From Allobosea sp. Tri-44 (GTDB lineage: Bacteria > Pseudomonadota > Alphaproteobacteria > Rhizobiales > Beijerinckiaceae), in contig NZ_NBDP01000003.1 in assembly GCF_004123845.1 (NCBI RefSeq), forward strand, positions 558,001 to 622,000: DNA of 64,000 bases, in the 5' to 3' direction. Position numbers and translations under genes: made by a program. Below are positions 36,171-47,489 of the stretch, in pieces. The number at the start of each line of letters is the position of its first letter. Positions within the stretch are counted from its first letter, which is position 1. Below the pieces are notes generated by a model. That model searched no databases. It was not told where the DNA came from and was given only the letters and a program-made list of their open reading frames with translations.

Positions 36171-36848
36171 ATGAAGGCCCGCTCCACACCTGCGCGCGCG
36201 CCGGCGATCACGCCGGAAATCCTGCTGCGCGCCTATGCGGCCGGCGTCTTCCCGATGGCGGAGAGCGCCGACGATCCCGCCCTGTTCTGGGTCGAGCCTG
36301 AAATTCGCGGCATCATTCCGCTCGACGGCTTTCATCTACCGGGCCGGCTGGCGCGCACCGTCTGCTCCGATCGGTTCGAAATCCGGGTCGATCATGATTT
36401 TGCGGGGGTTATCGCAGCCTGCGCCGAAAGCCGGCCGGATCGGGCCGAGACCTGGATCAACGGCCGCATCCGGGGGCTCTACGGCGAACTCTTCCATCTC
36501 GGCTATGTTCACACCGTCGAATGCTGGCGTGACGGCAGGCTCGCCGGAGGGCTCTACGGCTTGTCGCTCGGCGGCGCCTTCTTCGGCGAGAGCATGTTCC
36601 ACCGCGAGACCGACGCCTCGAAGGTGGCGCTGGTGCATCTCGTCGCCCGGCTGCGGCGCGGCCGCTATCGCCTGCTCGACACCCAGTTCCAGACGGCGCA
36701 TCTCGCCCAGTTCGGCACGCGCGAAATCCCGCGCGAGGCCTATCGCAACCTGCTCGACGCGGCGGTGGCGGCCGAGGGAGACTGGTGGAGCTGGCCCCGG
36801 GAGCGGTCTGTCGGCGGCCGGGAGGCACTGGCAGAGCTGACGGGCTAG
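36171..36848 (+). CDS. aat: Leucyl/phenylalanyl-tRNA--protein transferase
   Basis: A 225-residue enzyme of the N-end rule pathway: moves Leu or Phe from tRNA to proteins with N-terminal Arg or Lys, marking them for ClpS/ClpAP. Family segments: [46 protein letters not shown] and [15 protein letters not shown]. Found after accC in many alphaproteobacteria. Confidence 0.95.
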   Translation: MKARSTPARAPAITPEILLRAYAAGVFPMAESADDPALFWVEPEIRGIIPLDGFHLPGRLARTVCSDRFEIRVDHDFAGVIAACAESRPDRAETWINGRIRGLYGELFHLGYVHTVECWRDGRLAGGLYGLSLGGAFFGESMFHRETDASKVALVHLVARLRRGRYRLLDTQFQTAHLAQFGTREIPREAYRNLLDAAVAAEGDWWSWPRERSVGGREALAELTG

Positions 36849-36876
36849 CCTTCCATCGCATTCCGCTTGACCCGCG

Positions 36877-36901
36877 ACCTTCATGTAACATATGAAGTTT
36901 C
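36877..36901 (+). promoter_or_regulatory. Palindromic operator abutting the Rrf2-family start codon
   Basis: CTTCAT (36879-36884) and ATGAAG (36892-36897) are exact inverted arms around a 7-base spacer; extending each arm outward gives ACCTTCAT against ATGAAGTT, 7 of 8 paired. The site ends 4 bases before the ATG, so it is a likely autoregulatory site for the encoded repressor. Confidence 0.6.
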
Positions 36902-37396
36902 ATGAATAGAGATAGCCGATTGTCCGGCGTGCTGCACGTCCTGCTGCACATGGCGGAGCAGGATCGTCCGGTCACCTCCGAGGTTCTCGCCAGAGCTATG
37001 GCGACCAATCCGGTGGTGATCCGGCGGACGATGGCCGGCCTGCGGAAGCAGGGCTATCTCCGCTCGGAGAAGGGGCATGGCGGCGGCTGGACCCTGGCCT
37101 GCGACCTGTCCCGGGTGACGCTGCGCGACATCTACGACGCGCTCGGCAGCCCTGCGCTTCTCGCCATCGGCAACCGCACGGAAGCGCCCGGATGCCTCGT
37201 GGAGCAGGCGGTGAATGCCGCGCTCAACCAGGCGTTCCGGGATGCCGAGACGCTGTTGCTGGAGCGTTTCGGCAAGGTGACACTCGCCATGCTGAGCGCC
37301 GATTTCAACCAGCGCCTCGCCATCCGCGGCGGCCTTTACGACCTGGAGTCGGCGCATGCCTCACAAGAGGACCATTCAGTCTCGCGGCGGAGCTGA
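36902..37396 (+). CDS. Rrf2 family transcriptional regulator
   Basis: The 164-residue protein has the Rrf2 winged helix: SGVLHVLLHMAEQ, VTSEVLARAMATNPVVIRRTMAGLRKQGYLRSEKGHGGGWTLA. It has only one Cys (in EAPGCLVEQ), not the three-Cys cluster of iron-sulfur IscR/NsrR, so it is more like YwnA/YwgB-type members that sense other signals. No ribosome site is visible because a palindrome lies right before the ATG. Its 3' end overlaps the start region of a methyltransferase gene, its probable target. Confidence 0.85.
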   Translation: MNRDSRLSGVLHVLLHMAEQDRPVTSEVLARAMATNPVVIRRTMAGLRKQGYLRSEKGHGGGWTLACDLSRVTLRDIYDALGSPALLAIGNRTEAPGCLVEQAVNAALNQAFRDAETLLLERFGKVTLAMLSADFNQRLAIRGGLYDLESAHASQEDHSVSRRS

Positions 37397-37471
37397 GCAG
37401 ACCGGGCCCAGCGCCGTGAGCGCGCTCTTGGTGCCCTTCTCCGATCCCGCTGCCGTGGCCCGCCGCGCTTC
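37356..37471 (+). other. 5' part of the methyltransferase gene in a different frame
   Basis: An ATG at 37356 with GGAG before it opens a frame reading MPHKRTIQSRGG and then AVSALLVPFSDPAAVAR. This is the usual N-terminus of the methyltransferase type found just downstream, but it runs out of register near 37460, where the match continues in another frame as PPRFVPGFADLHRM. It overlaps the end of the Rrf2 gene by 41 bases. I read it as the severed 5' end of the next gene. Confidence 0.55.
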
Positions 37472-38083
37472 GTGCCCGGCTTCGCCGATCTGCACCGCAT
37501 GGCCGCAATCCTGCATGGGGAGCATGCGCCGGCCAAGGCCCGGCTGCTTGTTCTCGGCGCCGGCGGAGGGCTGGAACTGAAGGCCTTCGCCGAAGCAAAT
37601 CCGGGCTGGATCTTCGACGGCGTCGACCCTGCGCCCGAAATGCTGAAGCTCGCGGAGCGTACGCTCGGACGGCACGTCGCGCGCGTGCGGCTGCATGAAG
37701 GCTATATCGACGATGCGCCGGACGGGCCGTTCGACGGGGCCGCATGCCTGTTGACCCTGCACTTTCTGGCGCCCGACGAGCGGGCGCGCACCGTGGCTGC
37801 GATCCAGCGCCGGCTCAAACCCGGCGCGCCCTTCGTGGTCGCCCATTCCAGCTTTCCGCAGGGCGAGGCGGAGCGTCCGCTCCGGCTGTGGCGCTACTCG
37901 GCCTTCGCGGTGGCATCGGGAGCCGATCCCGCCAAGGCCGAGGCCGGCCGCGTGGCGGTTCAGACCCATCTCAGCCTGCTCAGCCCGGAGGAGGACGAAG
38001 CTGTCCTGCGTGATGCCGGGTTCTCGGATGTCAGCCGGTTCTATACCGACTTCACTTTTCGCGGCTGGGTCGCCTATGCCTGA
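37472..38083 (+). CDS. Class I SAM-dependent methyltransferase (probably frame-broken at its 5' end)
   Basis: The 203-residue frame from a GTG contains the SAM-binding motif LLVLGAGGGLELKAF (about residues 25-39), the acidic GVDPAPEM after beta2, and FDGAACLLTLHFL in motif IV. The expected N-terminal 35-40 residues lie upstream in another frame (37356-37471), so a small deletion or insertion near 37460 has split the gene. The core could still be made from the GTG or from the ATG at 37499. Partner of the Rrf2 regulator. Substrate unknown. Confidence 0.65.
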   Translation: MPGFADLHRMAAILHGEHAPAKARLLVLGAGGGLELKAFAEANPGWIFDGVDPAPEMLKLAERTLGRHVARVRLHEGYIDDAPDGPFDGAACLLTLHFLAPDERARTVAAIQRRLKPGAPFVVAHSSFPQGEAERPLRLWRYSAFAVASGADPAKAEAGRVAVQTHLSLLSPEEDEAVLRDAGFSDVSRFYTDFTFRGWVAYA

Positions 38084-38101
38084 GCGCTTTTCCGTCGCCA
38101 C

Positions 38102-38477
38102 TCAGGCTGCAGGAAAAGCCTGCGGTGAGGGCTGCCGGAGCTCGATCGGGTTACCTTCCGGATCGTGGATGCGGCGGAAGTGGCCGACTCCCTAATCCCA
38201 TTCGGGTCGGGTCTCGACGGCGATGCCAGCGGCCTTGAGCGCCGCCATCCTCGCGTCGAGGTGATCGACGCGGAAATTGACCATCCACTGCTGCTCAGGA
38301 CGGCCGAAATAGTCGGTCGTCGCGGCGAAGGGGCCAAAAAAAATCGTCGGCTCGGCGTCCTGGCCCAGACGACCTTGGCGACGCCGCCGATGCCGAGATG
38401 GCGCTCATACCAGGCGGCCAGGGCTTGCGGATCGCGGCCGCGGAAGACAATCCGCCGATGCCGGTGACCCGCGCCAT
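38102..38477 (-). pseudogene. Broken VOC/glyoxalase family gene
   Basis: Read leftward from the ATG at 38477 the protein begins MARVTGIGG, then continues one frame over as FRGRDPQALAAWYERHLGIG, then in a third frame as AEPTIFFGPFAATTDYFG and QQWMVNFRVDHLDARMAALK, then meets an in-frame TAG after ETRPEWD, and would end RIHDPEGNPIELRQPSPQAF. So two frameshifts (near 38453 and 38366) and one stop destroy a VOC (bleomycin-resistance/glyoxalase fold) gene of about 125 residues. It directly follows the DUF2155 gene. Confidence 0.8.
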
Positions 38478-38479
38478 GC

Positions 38480-39091
38480 TCAGTTGCCGCCGGTGGGATC
38501 GCGGCCCGGGGCGGGGTTGGTCGGGAAGAAGCGCTGTGTGGGCGCACGTGGCTGCACCGGAACACCCTGCGGTGGGGCGACGTCGACGCGCTGGCCGCCG
38601 GGGAGCGGCGGCGGCGTCTGCTGTGCCGGCCGGGCAGGACGTTCGGGGCGCTGGCCTGCATTCGGAGGCGGCGCCTCCGGCTCCTTCGGATCGACCACCA
38701 GCTCGGTACCGCCTTTGCAGTCGGTCAGCCAGACATCGTAGATCGCGTGCTCGACGCCGTGCAGGCCGGGGCTGGAAGCATACATCCAGCCGGTGAAGAT
38801 GCGGCGGTACTCGTTGTTGAAGGTGACCTCGTCGACCTCGGTGAAGGAGGTCGTCTGCGGCGCCTCGGTCGGCGGGCGCGTCCAGCAGATGCGCGGCGTG
38901 ATCTGCAGCGCGCCGAACTGCACCGTCTCGTCGATCGCCACCTCGAAGGAGATGATCCGGCCGGTGATCTTGTCGAGGCCGGCAAAGACCGCGGTGGGAT
39001 TGCGGATGCGATCGGCCTGGGCGGGGGCGGCCAGCGCGAGCACTGCGCCGGAGACGGCGGCGAGGGCGAGGATCCTGCGGAGCGAAGGCAT
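38480..39091 (-). CDS. DUF2155 domain-containing exported protein
   Basis: The 203-residue protein has a signal peptide (ILALAAVSGAVLALAAPAQA), then the DUF2155 core: TAVFAGLDKITGRIISFEVAIDE, FGALQITPRICWTRPP, EVTFNNEYRRIFTGWMYASSPGLHGVEHAIYDVWLTDC. The C-terminal third is Pro-rich. Function unknown. I start at the ATG at 39091 because it precedes the signal peptide; a longer frame runs into unrelated sequence. DUF2155 genes commonly sit near the NDUFA12-type gene and aat, as here. Confidence 0.88.
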   Translation of the reverse strand: MPSLRRILALAAVSGAVLALAAPAQADRIRNPTAVFAGLDKITGRIISFEVAIDETVQFGALQITPRICWTRPPTEAPQTTSFTEVDEVTFNNEYRRIFTGWMYASSPGLHGVEHAIYDVWLTDCKGGTELVVDPKEPEAPPPNAGQRPERPARPAQQTPPPLPGGQRVDVAPPQGVPVQPRAPTQRFFPTNPAPGRDPTGGN

Positions 39092-39266
39092 GCTGGCTTG
39101 TGATTCTCTTCGAGCGGAGCCGAGGCGCGACGGGGCGCAGTAGCACGGCAATCGCAGCGGAAAAAGGGCGGGTGGTGAGGTTCGACGCGCGCAGGCTGTG
39201 ACCGAAGTGCCAGCTGCGCCCCGCCTGTGTGCATACCAGGCATGCCCGCGCCAGTGGATCATGCAG

Positions 39267-39309
39267 TTGCAATCCATTTGCAAATCCATACCCTGCCAAT
39301 GCCTTGCAA
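39267..39309 (+). promoter_or_regulatory. Mur/Fur-type operator candidate before mntH
   Basis: TTGCAATCCATTTGCAA (39267-39283) has two self-complementary TTGCAA units, and a third TTGCAA lies at 39304-39309, 21 bases before the start codon. Mur, the manganese-responsive Fur relative of alphaproteobacteria, binds TGCAA-rich palindromes upstream of mntH. Binding is inferred from this likeness and the gene context. Confidence 0.6.
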
Positions 39310-39329
39310 GTGCAAAATCGAGGGTTCGC

Positions 39330-40676
39330 ATGGAAGCGCGCGTCGACGGGACGCCATCCGGCTGGCGGAATGATCGCGGCGAGGCTTCGCTGGCCGATGT
39401 CCATCGCTCGATCGCGGTGCGCAATTCCGGGCCCGGCTGGCGCCGCGCCGCCGCCTTCGCCGGCCCGGGCTATCTCGTTGCCGTCGGCTACATGGATCCC
39501 GGCAACTGGGCGACCTCGATCGCCGGCGGCTCGAAATTCGGCTACACGCTGCTCGTCGTCGCGCTCGTCTCCAACATCATGGCGATCGTGCTGCAGTCGC
39601 TGTGCGCGCGCCTTGCCATCGCCTCGGGGCGCGACCTTGCCCAGGCCTGTCGCGACGCCTTTCCACTGCCGGTTGCCTATGGTCTCTGGCTGCTGGCCGA
39701 GATCGCGATCATCGCCACCGATATTGCCGAGGTGATCGGCACCGCGATCGGCCTCAACCTGATCTTCGGCATCCCGCTCGAACTCGGCGTCGTCATCACC
39801 GCTCTCGACGTGTTCCTGATCCTCTATTTGCAGCGGCTCGGCTTCCGCTGGGTCGAGGCGCTGATCATCACCCTGCTCGGCGTGATCGCGATCTGCTTTG
39901 CCATCCAGATCGCGCTCGCCGATCCGGACTGGGGGCAGGTCATCCGCGGCTTTGCGCCGACGACGCAGATCATCACCAATCCCGAGATGCTCTATCTCGC
40001 GCTCGGCATCCTCGGCGCGACAGTGATGCCGCATAACCTCTATCTGCACTCCGGCATCGTGCAGACGCGCGCCTATGGCGAGACCCTGCCGGAGAAGCGC
40101 CAGGCGCTGACCTACGCCACGATCGATTCGACGGTGGCGCTGATGTTCGCGCTGCTGATCAACGCTTCGATCCTGATCCTGGCGGCCGCGACCTTCCACA
40201 AGACCGGCCAGACGGGAATCGCGGAGCTCGGCGAGGCACACAAGCTGCTCGGCCCGCTGCTCGGGCTTGCGATCGCGCCGACGCTGTTCGGCATCGCGCT
40301 GCTCTGCTGCGGCATCAATTCGACGGTGACGGCGACGCTGGCCGGCCAGATCGTGATGGAGGGCTTCCTCAAGATCAAACTGCCGCCCTGGCTGCGCCGG
40401 CTGATCACCCGCGGCATCGCCATCATCCCGGCGGCGGCGGTGACGATCTGGTATGGCGATGCCGGCACGGCGAAACTGCTGATCCTGACCCAGGTCGTGC
40501 TCTCGCTGCAGCTCTCCTTCGCCGTCTTCCCGCTGGTGATGTTCACTGCCGACAAGACGAAGATGGGCGAACTCGTCGCGCCGCGCTGGCTCGTCGCCTT
40601 CGCCTGTCTGATCGCGGTGGTGATCGCGGCGCTCAACGTCAAGCTGCTGGTCGACTTTGTCGGCGGAGCGAGCTGA
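39330..40676 (+). CDS. mntH: Nramp family divalent metal transporter
   Basis: A 448-residue inner-membrane protein with about 11 helices. The metal site is made by DPGN at residues 56-59 (helix 1) and the MPH motif at 233-235 (helix 6: [13 protein letters not shown]), the Nramp signature. It imports Mn(II) and other divalent metals with protons. GAGGG site before the ATG; an upstream TTG-started extension is not credible. A terminator follows at 40708. Confidence 0.93.
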   Translation: MEARVDGTPSGWRNDRGEASLADVHRSIAVRNSGPGWRRAAAFAGPGYLVAVGYMDPGNWATSIAGGSKFGYTLLVVALVSNIMAIVLQSLCARLAIASGRDLAQACRDAFPLPVAYGLWLLAEIAIIATDIAEVIGTAIGLNLIFGIPLELGVVITALDVFLILYLQRLGFRWVEALIITLLGVIAICFAIQIALADPDWGQVIRGFAPTTQIITNPEMLYLALGILGATVMPHNLYLHSGIVQTRAYGETLPEKRQALTYATIDSTVALMFALLINASILILAAATFHKTGQTGIAELGEAHKLLGPLLGLAIAPTLFGIALLCCGINSTVTATLAGQIVMEGFLKIKLPPWLRRLITRGIAIIPAAAVTIWYGDAGTAKLLILTQVVLSLQLSFAVFPLVMFTADKTKMGELVAPRWLVAFACLIAVVIAALNVKLLVDFVGGAS

Positions 40677-40700
40677 TTTTTCGAGCCGGCTCCGAGATCA

Positions 40701-40730
40701 AAAAAAACGCGGCCCTTTCGGCCGCGTTTT
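40701..40730. terminator. Bidirectional terminator between mntH and the NDUFA12-type gene
   Basis: CGCGGCC (40708-40714) and GGCCGCG (40720-40726) pair around CTTTC. An A-run on the left (8 bases ending at 40707) and T-run on the right (40727-40730) make it usable from both converging genes. Confidence 0.85.
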
Positions 40731-40762
40731 CGTCATAGCTCAACTTGGCCGATCGGATTGGT

Positions 40763-41173
40763 TCAGCGCCCCGGCGTCCAGGCCTGGTAATCGCCGGTTG
40801 CGGCCGGAGTCTCATTGTCGCCAAGCGTCGAGCCCTTCGGGCGGTAGGCCAGCGCCGTGCCGGTATGGTTCGGCTGGTGCGGCTTCTGCCATTCGCGGGC
40901 GACGTATTTTTCCTCGGACGGGGCGATGTCGACGGTGTGATGCAGCCAGCCGTTCCAGCCGGGCGGGATCATCGAGGCTTCGGCGGGGCCGTTATAGACG
41001 ACCCAGCGGCGCTGGATGCCGAGCGCCTTGTCCTTCTTGCCGCCCTTGGTGCGGTAGTAGACGTTGCCGAACTCGTCCTCGCCGACCTTCTCGCCGAAGC
41101 GCCAGGTGTGGAAGCGCGTGCCCATGGTCTGGCCGTTCCACCAGGTGAAGATCTGGAGCAGGGTCTGGTTCAT
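40763..41173 (-). CDS. NDUFA12-type subunit of NADH:ubiquinone oxidoreductase
   Basis: The 136-residue protein carries the NDUFA12 pattern: WWNGQTMGTRFHTWRFGEKVGEDEFGNVYYR, RRWVVYNGPAEASMIPPGWNGWLHHTVD and WQKPHQPNHTGT. This is an accessory subunit of respiratory complex I shared by alphaproteobacteria and mitochondria. It is usually encoded away from the nuo operon, near DUF2155, as here. Confidence 0.95.
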   Translation of the reverse strand: MNQTLLQIFTWWNGQTMGTRFHTWRFGEKVGEDEFGNVYYRTKGGKKDKALGIQRRWVVYNGPAEASMIPPGWNGWLHHTVDIAPSEEKYVAREWQKPHQPNHTGTALAYRPKGSTLGDNETPAATGDYQAWTPGR

Positions 41174-41246
41174 CGCTTCGCGTCCGCGCAGGCCTCAGGC
41201 CGTCGCGCGACTTATGAAGATGCGGGCCGGCGATGTCCAGTGTGGC

Positions 41247-41942
41247 TCAGCGCAGCAGCGAGCGTGCGGTCGGGACGAGGCGGGCGATATCGGGAGCGCG
41301 GTCGGCTCCGATCTGTACTGCGCGCAAGACCGCCTCGAGCGCCGGTATCGCCTGCGCTACCGCAGGCCGGACGAGCGTGACGGCGACGCGCTCGCCCTCG
41401 CGCACGGGCAGGCGCACGAAGCCGTTCTCGCTGCGATCGCTGATCAGGCTGGCGATCACAGCGCCGCCAGTCGAGCGTACCGCATCGATGATCGCCTTGG
41501 CCGCAAGCGCGGCCTCCTCGTCGGCCGCCTCCGGCGAGAGATGATGGATGGCGACGATATGATTGCGCCCGTCTTCGAGATCGCTCGTTCCCGGCGGCAG
41601 TCGCTCGAGACCCTGCGTATCGAAGCCCGAGTTGGGCGCCGCCGGCTTCAGCATCAGCACGTCGTGCCAGGCGAGCATGGTCTCGTTCGCGGCCGGACCA
41701 TGCTCTGCCCAGACCGGGCCGCCATAGAAGGCGGGGAGGGCGCGGGTCCGCGCCTCCTGGTCGGCGAAGCCGCGGAACCAGACGAACTGGTCGGGCGCTG
41801 CAGGATCGCGGAACTGGCAGACCACGTTCATGCCCACCGCCTCCTGCGTCTCGACGAGATGGGTGTCGAAGACGCGGATCAGGGCTTCGCGCGTACCAGG
41901 CTTCAAGGTGTAGCGGCGCAGTTCGAAGACGGTGTCGGTCAT
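41247..41942 (-). CDS. NIPSNAP family protein
   Basis: The 231-residue protein has a ferredoxin-like NIPSNAP domain at its N-terminus: VFELRRYTLKPGTREALIRVFDTHLVE, FVWFRGFADQEARTRALPAFYGGPVW. The C-terminal half is less conserved. NIPSNAP proteins are of unknown biochemical function. It lies 73 bases upstream of the NDUFA12-type gene on the same strand. Confidence 0.85.
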   Translation of the reverse strand: MTDTVFELRRYTLKPGTREALIRVFDTHLVETQEAVGMNVVCQFRDPAAPDQFVWFRGFADQEARTRALPAFYGGPVWAEHGPAANETMLAWHDVLMLKPAAPNSGFDTQGLERLPPGTSDLEDGRNHIVAIHHLSPEAADEEAALAAKAIIDAVRSTGGAVIASLISDRSENGFVRLPVREGERVAVTLVRPAVAQAIPALEAVLRAVQIGADRAPDIARLVPTARSLLR

Positions 41943-42646
41943 GGCGGCTCTCCAACTGGCTTTGCAGCTAGGGGGCGGGAGCGCCCAAACCCGTCAGCAG
42001 CGTCATGTGGAGCCTCGCCACGATTCGGTCATGATTCGAGATGCGCCGCGACCCGTCCCGAGATCGCGTCAGCCTGCCAAGCATCGCGCGGATTCAAGCA
42101 CTTGTGGCTACTGGCGCAGAGAGCGCTTTCGCTGGTAGGTCGCGACAGTCCTGTTGACGCCCGGTTAACCATGGTCCAGCGGATTTTAGTGGTTTCACAA
42201 GGGCAAGGATCGTTGCAAGCTGGCAACGCCGCTGCGATTCCCCATGCGATTCCTTGGGCTTAGCCGGTGCCTTGAAACTTATCCCCATGATCCACATCTT
42301 CCTACAAGATGTCGTATCCACACCTATCGATGCGCACTAATCCTTGACGTCGCGGCCCATTCGGGACTAAATTTTGACGGTCGCGTGACGGTTGGCGGAG
42401 ACGCCTTTTTCGACCCGCGAAACGAGTTCCCAGATGGGTCGGGCGATCACCGCGGCGCGCCAGCAATGGCGACGGCGAACGGCGACGTATGCTCCGCCTG
42501 GTCGCAACCGGACGCTCGACGGCGGGATCACACCGCCGCGGGATCCAGGGGCATCAAACCGAGTTGGATTGACATCAGGAGCCGGTGAGCAACCGGCCGC
42601 GCGGGGCGCCAGGATGCGTCCGCGGCAAGCATTGGGGACGAAGCTT
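41943..42646. other. 704-base intergenic region before nrdJ
   Basis: It lies between divergent NIPSNAP and nrdJ genes. I see no protein gene, tRNA or cobalamin riboswitch in it. It does contain a CtrA-like half site TTAACCAT (42165-42172), three DnaA-box-like sequences with an inverted repeat (42279-42322), and a GC-rich leader. Frames open in it read as a Pro/Arg-rich extension of NrdJ that I do not believe. Confidence 0.6.
42279..42322 (+). promoter_or_regulatory. Cluster of DnaA-box-like sites with an inverted repeat
   Basis: TTATCCCCA (42279-42287), TGATCCACA (42288-42296) and GTATCCACA (42314-42322) each differ by one base from the DnaA box TTWTNCACA and point the same way. Between and over them ACATCTT and AAGATGT (42294-42312) form an exact inverted repeat with a 5-base spacer. 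They lie 325-368 bases upstream of nrdJ. DnaA control of ribonucleotide reductase genes is known in other bacteria; here it is inference. Confidence 0.5.
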
Positions 42647-46378
<3,732 letters not shown>

Positions 46379-46405
46379 ACTCAGTTTAAGCTGAAAGATA
46401 CAGTG

Positions 46406-46437
46406 ACGGCCGGAGCTTGCTCCGGCCGTTCTTGTTT
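46406..46437 (+). terminator. Intrinsic terminator of nrdJ
   Basis: ACGGCCGGAG (46406-46415) and CTCCGGCCGT (46420-46429) pair exactly around CTTG and are followed by TCTTGTTT. It lies 28 bases after the nrdJ stop. Confidence 0.88.
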
Positions 46438-46460
46438 GGATGATCGGCTCGTTCGCCGGA

Positions 46461-46772
46461 TCAAATCCCGGCCAGCATCAGATCGAGCGCCGCGGTGATG
46501 GCGAAGTGCTCCTTCGCCAATGATGCGATCGGCGGCCCCAGCAGGCTGCGGCGGATCGCAACGATCTCCGTCGGCACCAACACGACGCCGATGCCATTGA
46601 TGGTGAAGCCGGGGTTCAGTCGCCTGATCGTCGGTACCAGCTCCGCCCGGCGCAGCGGCGCGATCACGCGGGTGTCGAGCGAGGAGAGCAGGTCAGCCTG
46701 AAGGTCGATGACGAACGGGTATTCGGCGCGAAGGCGCTCGCCGGGGTGTTCATAGACGTCGTATTGCGCCAC
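46461..46772 (-). CDS. ccdB: CcdB family toxin homologue
   Basis: The 103-residue protein starts at a GTG four bases after the ccdA stop. It matches CcdB along its length: QYDVYEHPGERLRAEYPFVIDLQADLL, TRVIAPLRRAELVP, EHFAITAALDLMLAGI. CcdB poisons DNA gyrase through GyrA. In F-plasmid CcdB the last three residues Trp-Gly-Ile are needed for killing; here they are Ala-Gly-Ile, so toxicity is doubtful. Second gene of the ccdAB pair. Confidence 0.88.
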   Translation of the reverse strand: MAQYDVYEHPGERLRAEYPFVIDLQADLLSSLDTRVIAPLRRAELVPTIRRLNPGFTINGIGVVLVPTEIVAIRRSLLGPPIASLAKEHFAITAALDLMLAGI

Positions 46773-46776
46773 GCTT

Positions 46777-47013
46777 TCACCAGCCTCGGAACTCGTCCGA
46801 GAACAGGCCGTGCTCGGCCGTCCAAGCATTCTGGGCGGCGATGGCGGTGGCGTTCTCCTCGAGCCAGCGCCGGGCATTCTCCTGCGCGATCCGCACTCGC
46901 AGAGCATCTTCGGTGATCGCCGAGAGATTGAGGCCGTGAGCGCGAGCGGCCTCGACCAGGCTGGCGTCGAGCGAGAGGTTGATCGGTCTCTTGGCAGTAC
47001 GATTCATGCGCAT
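46777..47013 (-). CDS. ccdA: CcdA family antitoxin
   Basis: A 78-residue antitoxin: N-terminal ribbon-helix-helix (RPINLSLDASLVEAARAHGLNLSAITEDALR) for DNA binding and a C-terminal toxin-binding tail with WLEENATAIAAQNAWTAEHGLFSDEFRGW, ending in the usual CcdA style. The second Met (47007) is an equally good start. Directly upstream of ccdB, as in other ccd operons. Confidence 0.9.
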   Translation of the reverse strand: MRMNRTAKRPINLSLDASLVEAARAHGLNLSAITEDALRVRIAQENARRWLEENATAIAAQNAWTAEHGLFSDEFRGW

Positions 47014-47489
47014 GATTTATGCACATTAGAAGGGTGCTGTCACGCGGGGCGGTCTTGCGCAACGAGACTCGCGGCCTTCTGCTTGTCGTCAGCTTTCTAG
47101 AGACGCCCATGCCCAAACGCGCCGTCACCCCGTCCGAGTTCCGCGCTGCCGCTGAGCAACTCAGGATGTCGCCGGCGATCCTGTCCGGCGGGTTCGCCTT
47201 CCTGACCGGCGTCACCGGCGGCGATGCGCAGGGACAGATCCCGGAGGAGGCATGCCCGACCAGGGCGCGGCCTTCCGGGCGATGATGAACAACTTCGCCA
47301 TCGCGGTCTGCCTCGGCCAGCAATACGGCGTGCCGCTCGAGGAGTATGTCGAGGCCTTCACCTTTTGCGCTCGGAACGCTTTCCCCAGCGCACCGAGCGA
47401 CAATTCAAAGCGAACGGTCGGGCAAAGCAGACCCATCGTGGGAAGGAGGTCGCAGCTACTCGACAGCCTGGGAGATCCTGAGGCAGCCG
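47014..47489. other. Degenerate region with a copied nrdJ fragment
   Basis: An ATG at 47109 opens a short frame ([20 protein letters not shown], then [18 protein letters not shown]) that I do not recognise and that has no clear ribosome site. From 47262 the DNA becomes a copy of nrdJ (see next entry), then turns into unrelated sequence up to the end of the RND gene. It looks like rearranged, non-functional DNA. Confidence 0.6.
47262..47364 (+). pseudogene. 103-base duplicate of an internal nrdJ segment
   Basis: It matches 45705-45807 of nrdJ with 4 mismatches in 103 bases. Translated it reads [20 protein letters not shown] then [14 protein letters not shown], the same as NrdJ except for two residues. 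It keeps no start or end of the gene. Confidence 0.9.

Noticed and set aside
37472-38083. Methyltransferase as a normal full-length gene from the GTG
   Set aside because: The usual N-terminal segment and a good ribosome site are upstream in another frame, so a split gene explains the data better, though a shortened product is possible.
38295-40241. 648-residue leftward frame across mntH and DUF2155
   Set aside because: It is antisense to mntH and out of frame with DUF2155; only its last part matches the first residues of the broken VOC gene.
42330-42646. Cobalamin riboswitch in the nrdJ leader
   Set aside because: I looked for the B12-box and the conserved core of cobalamin riboswitches and did not find them; a covariance-model search would settle it.
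42392-42646. 85-residue N-terminal extension of NrdJ
   Set aside because: The extension is Arg/Pro/Thr rich, lies in the regulatory leader and lacks a ribosome site; the ATG at 42647 has one.
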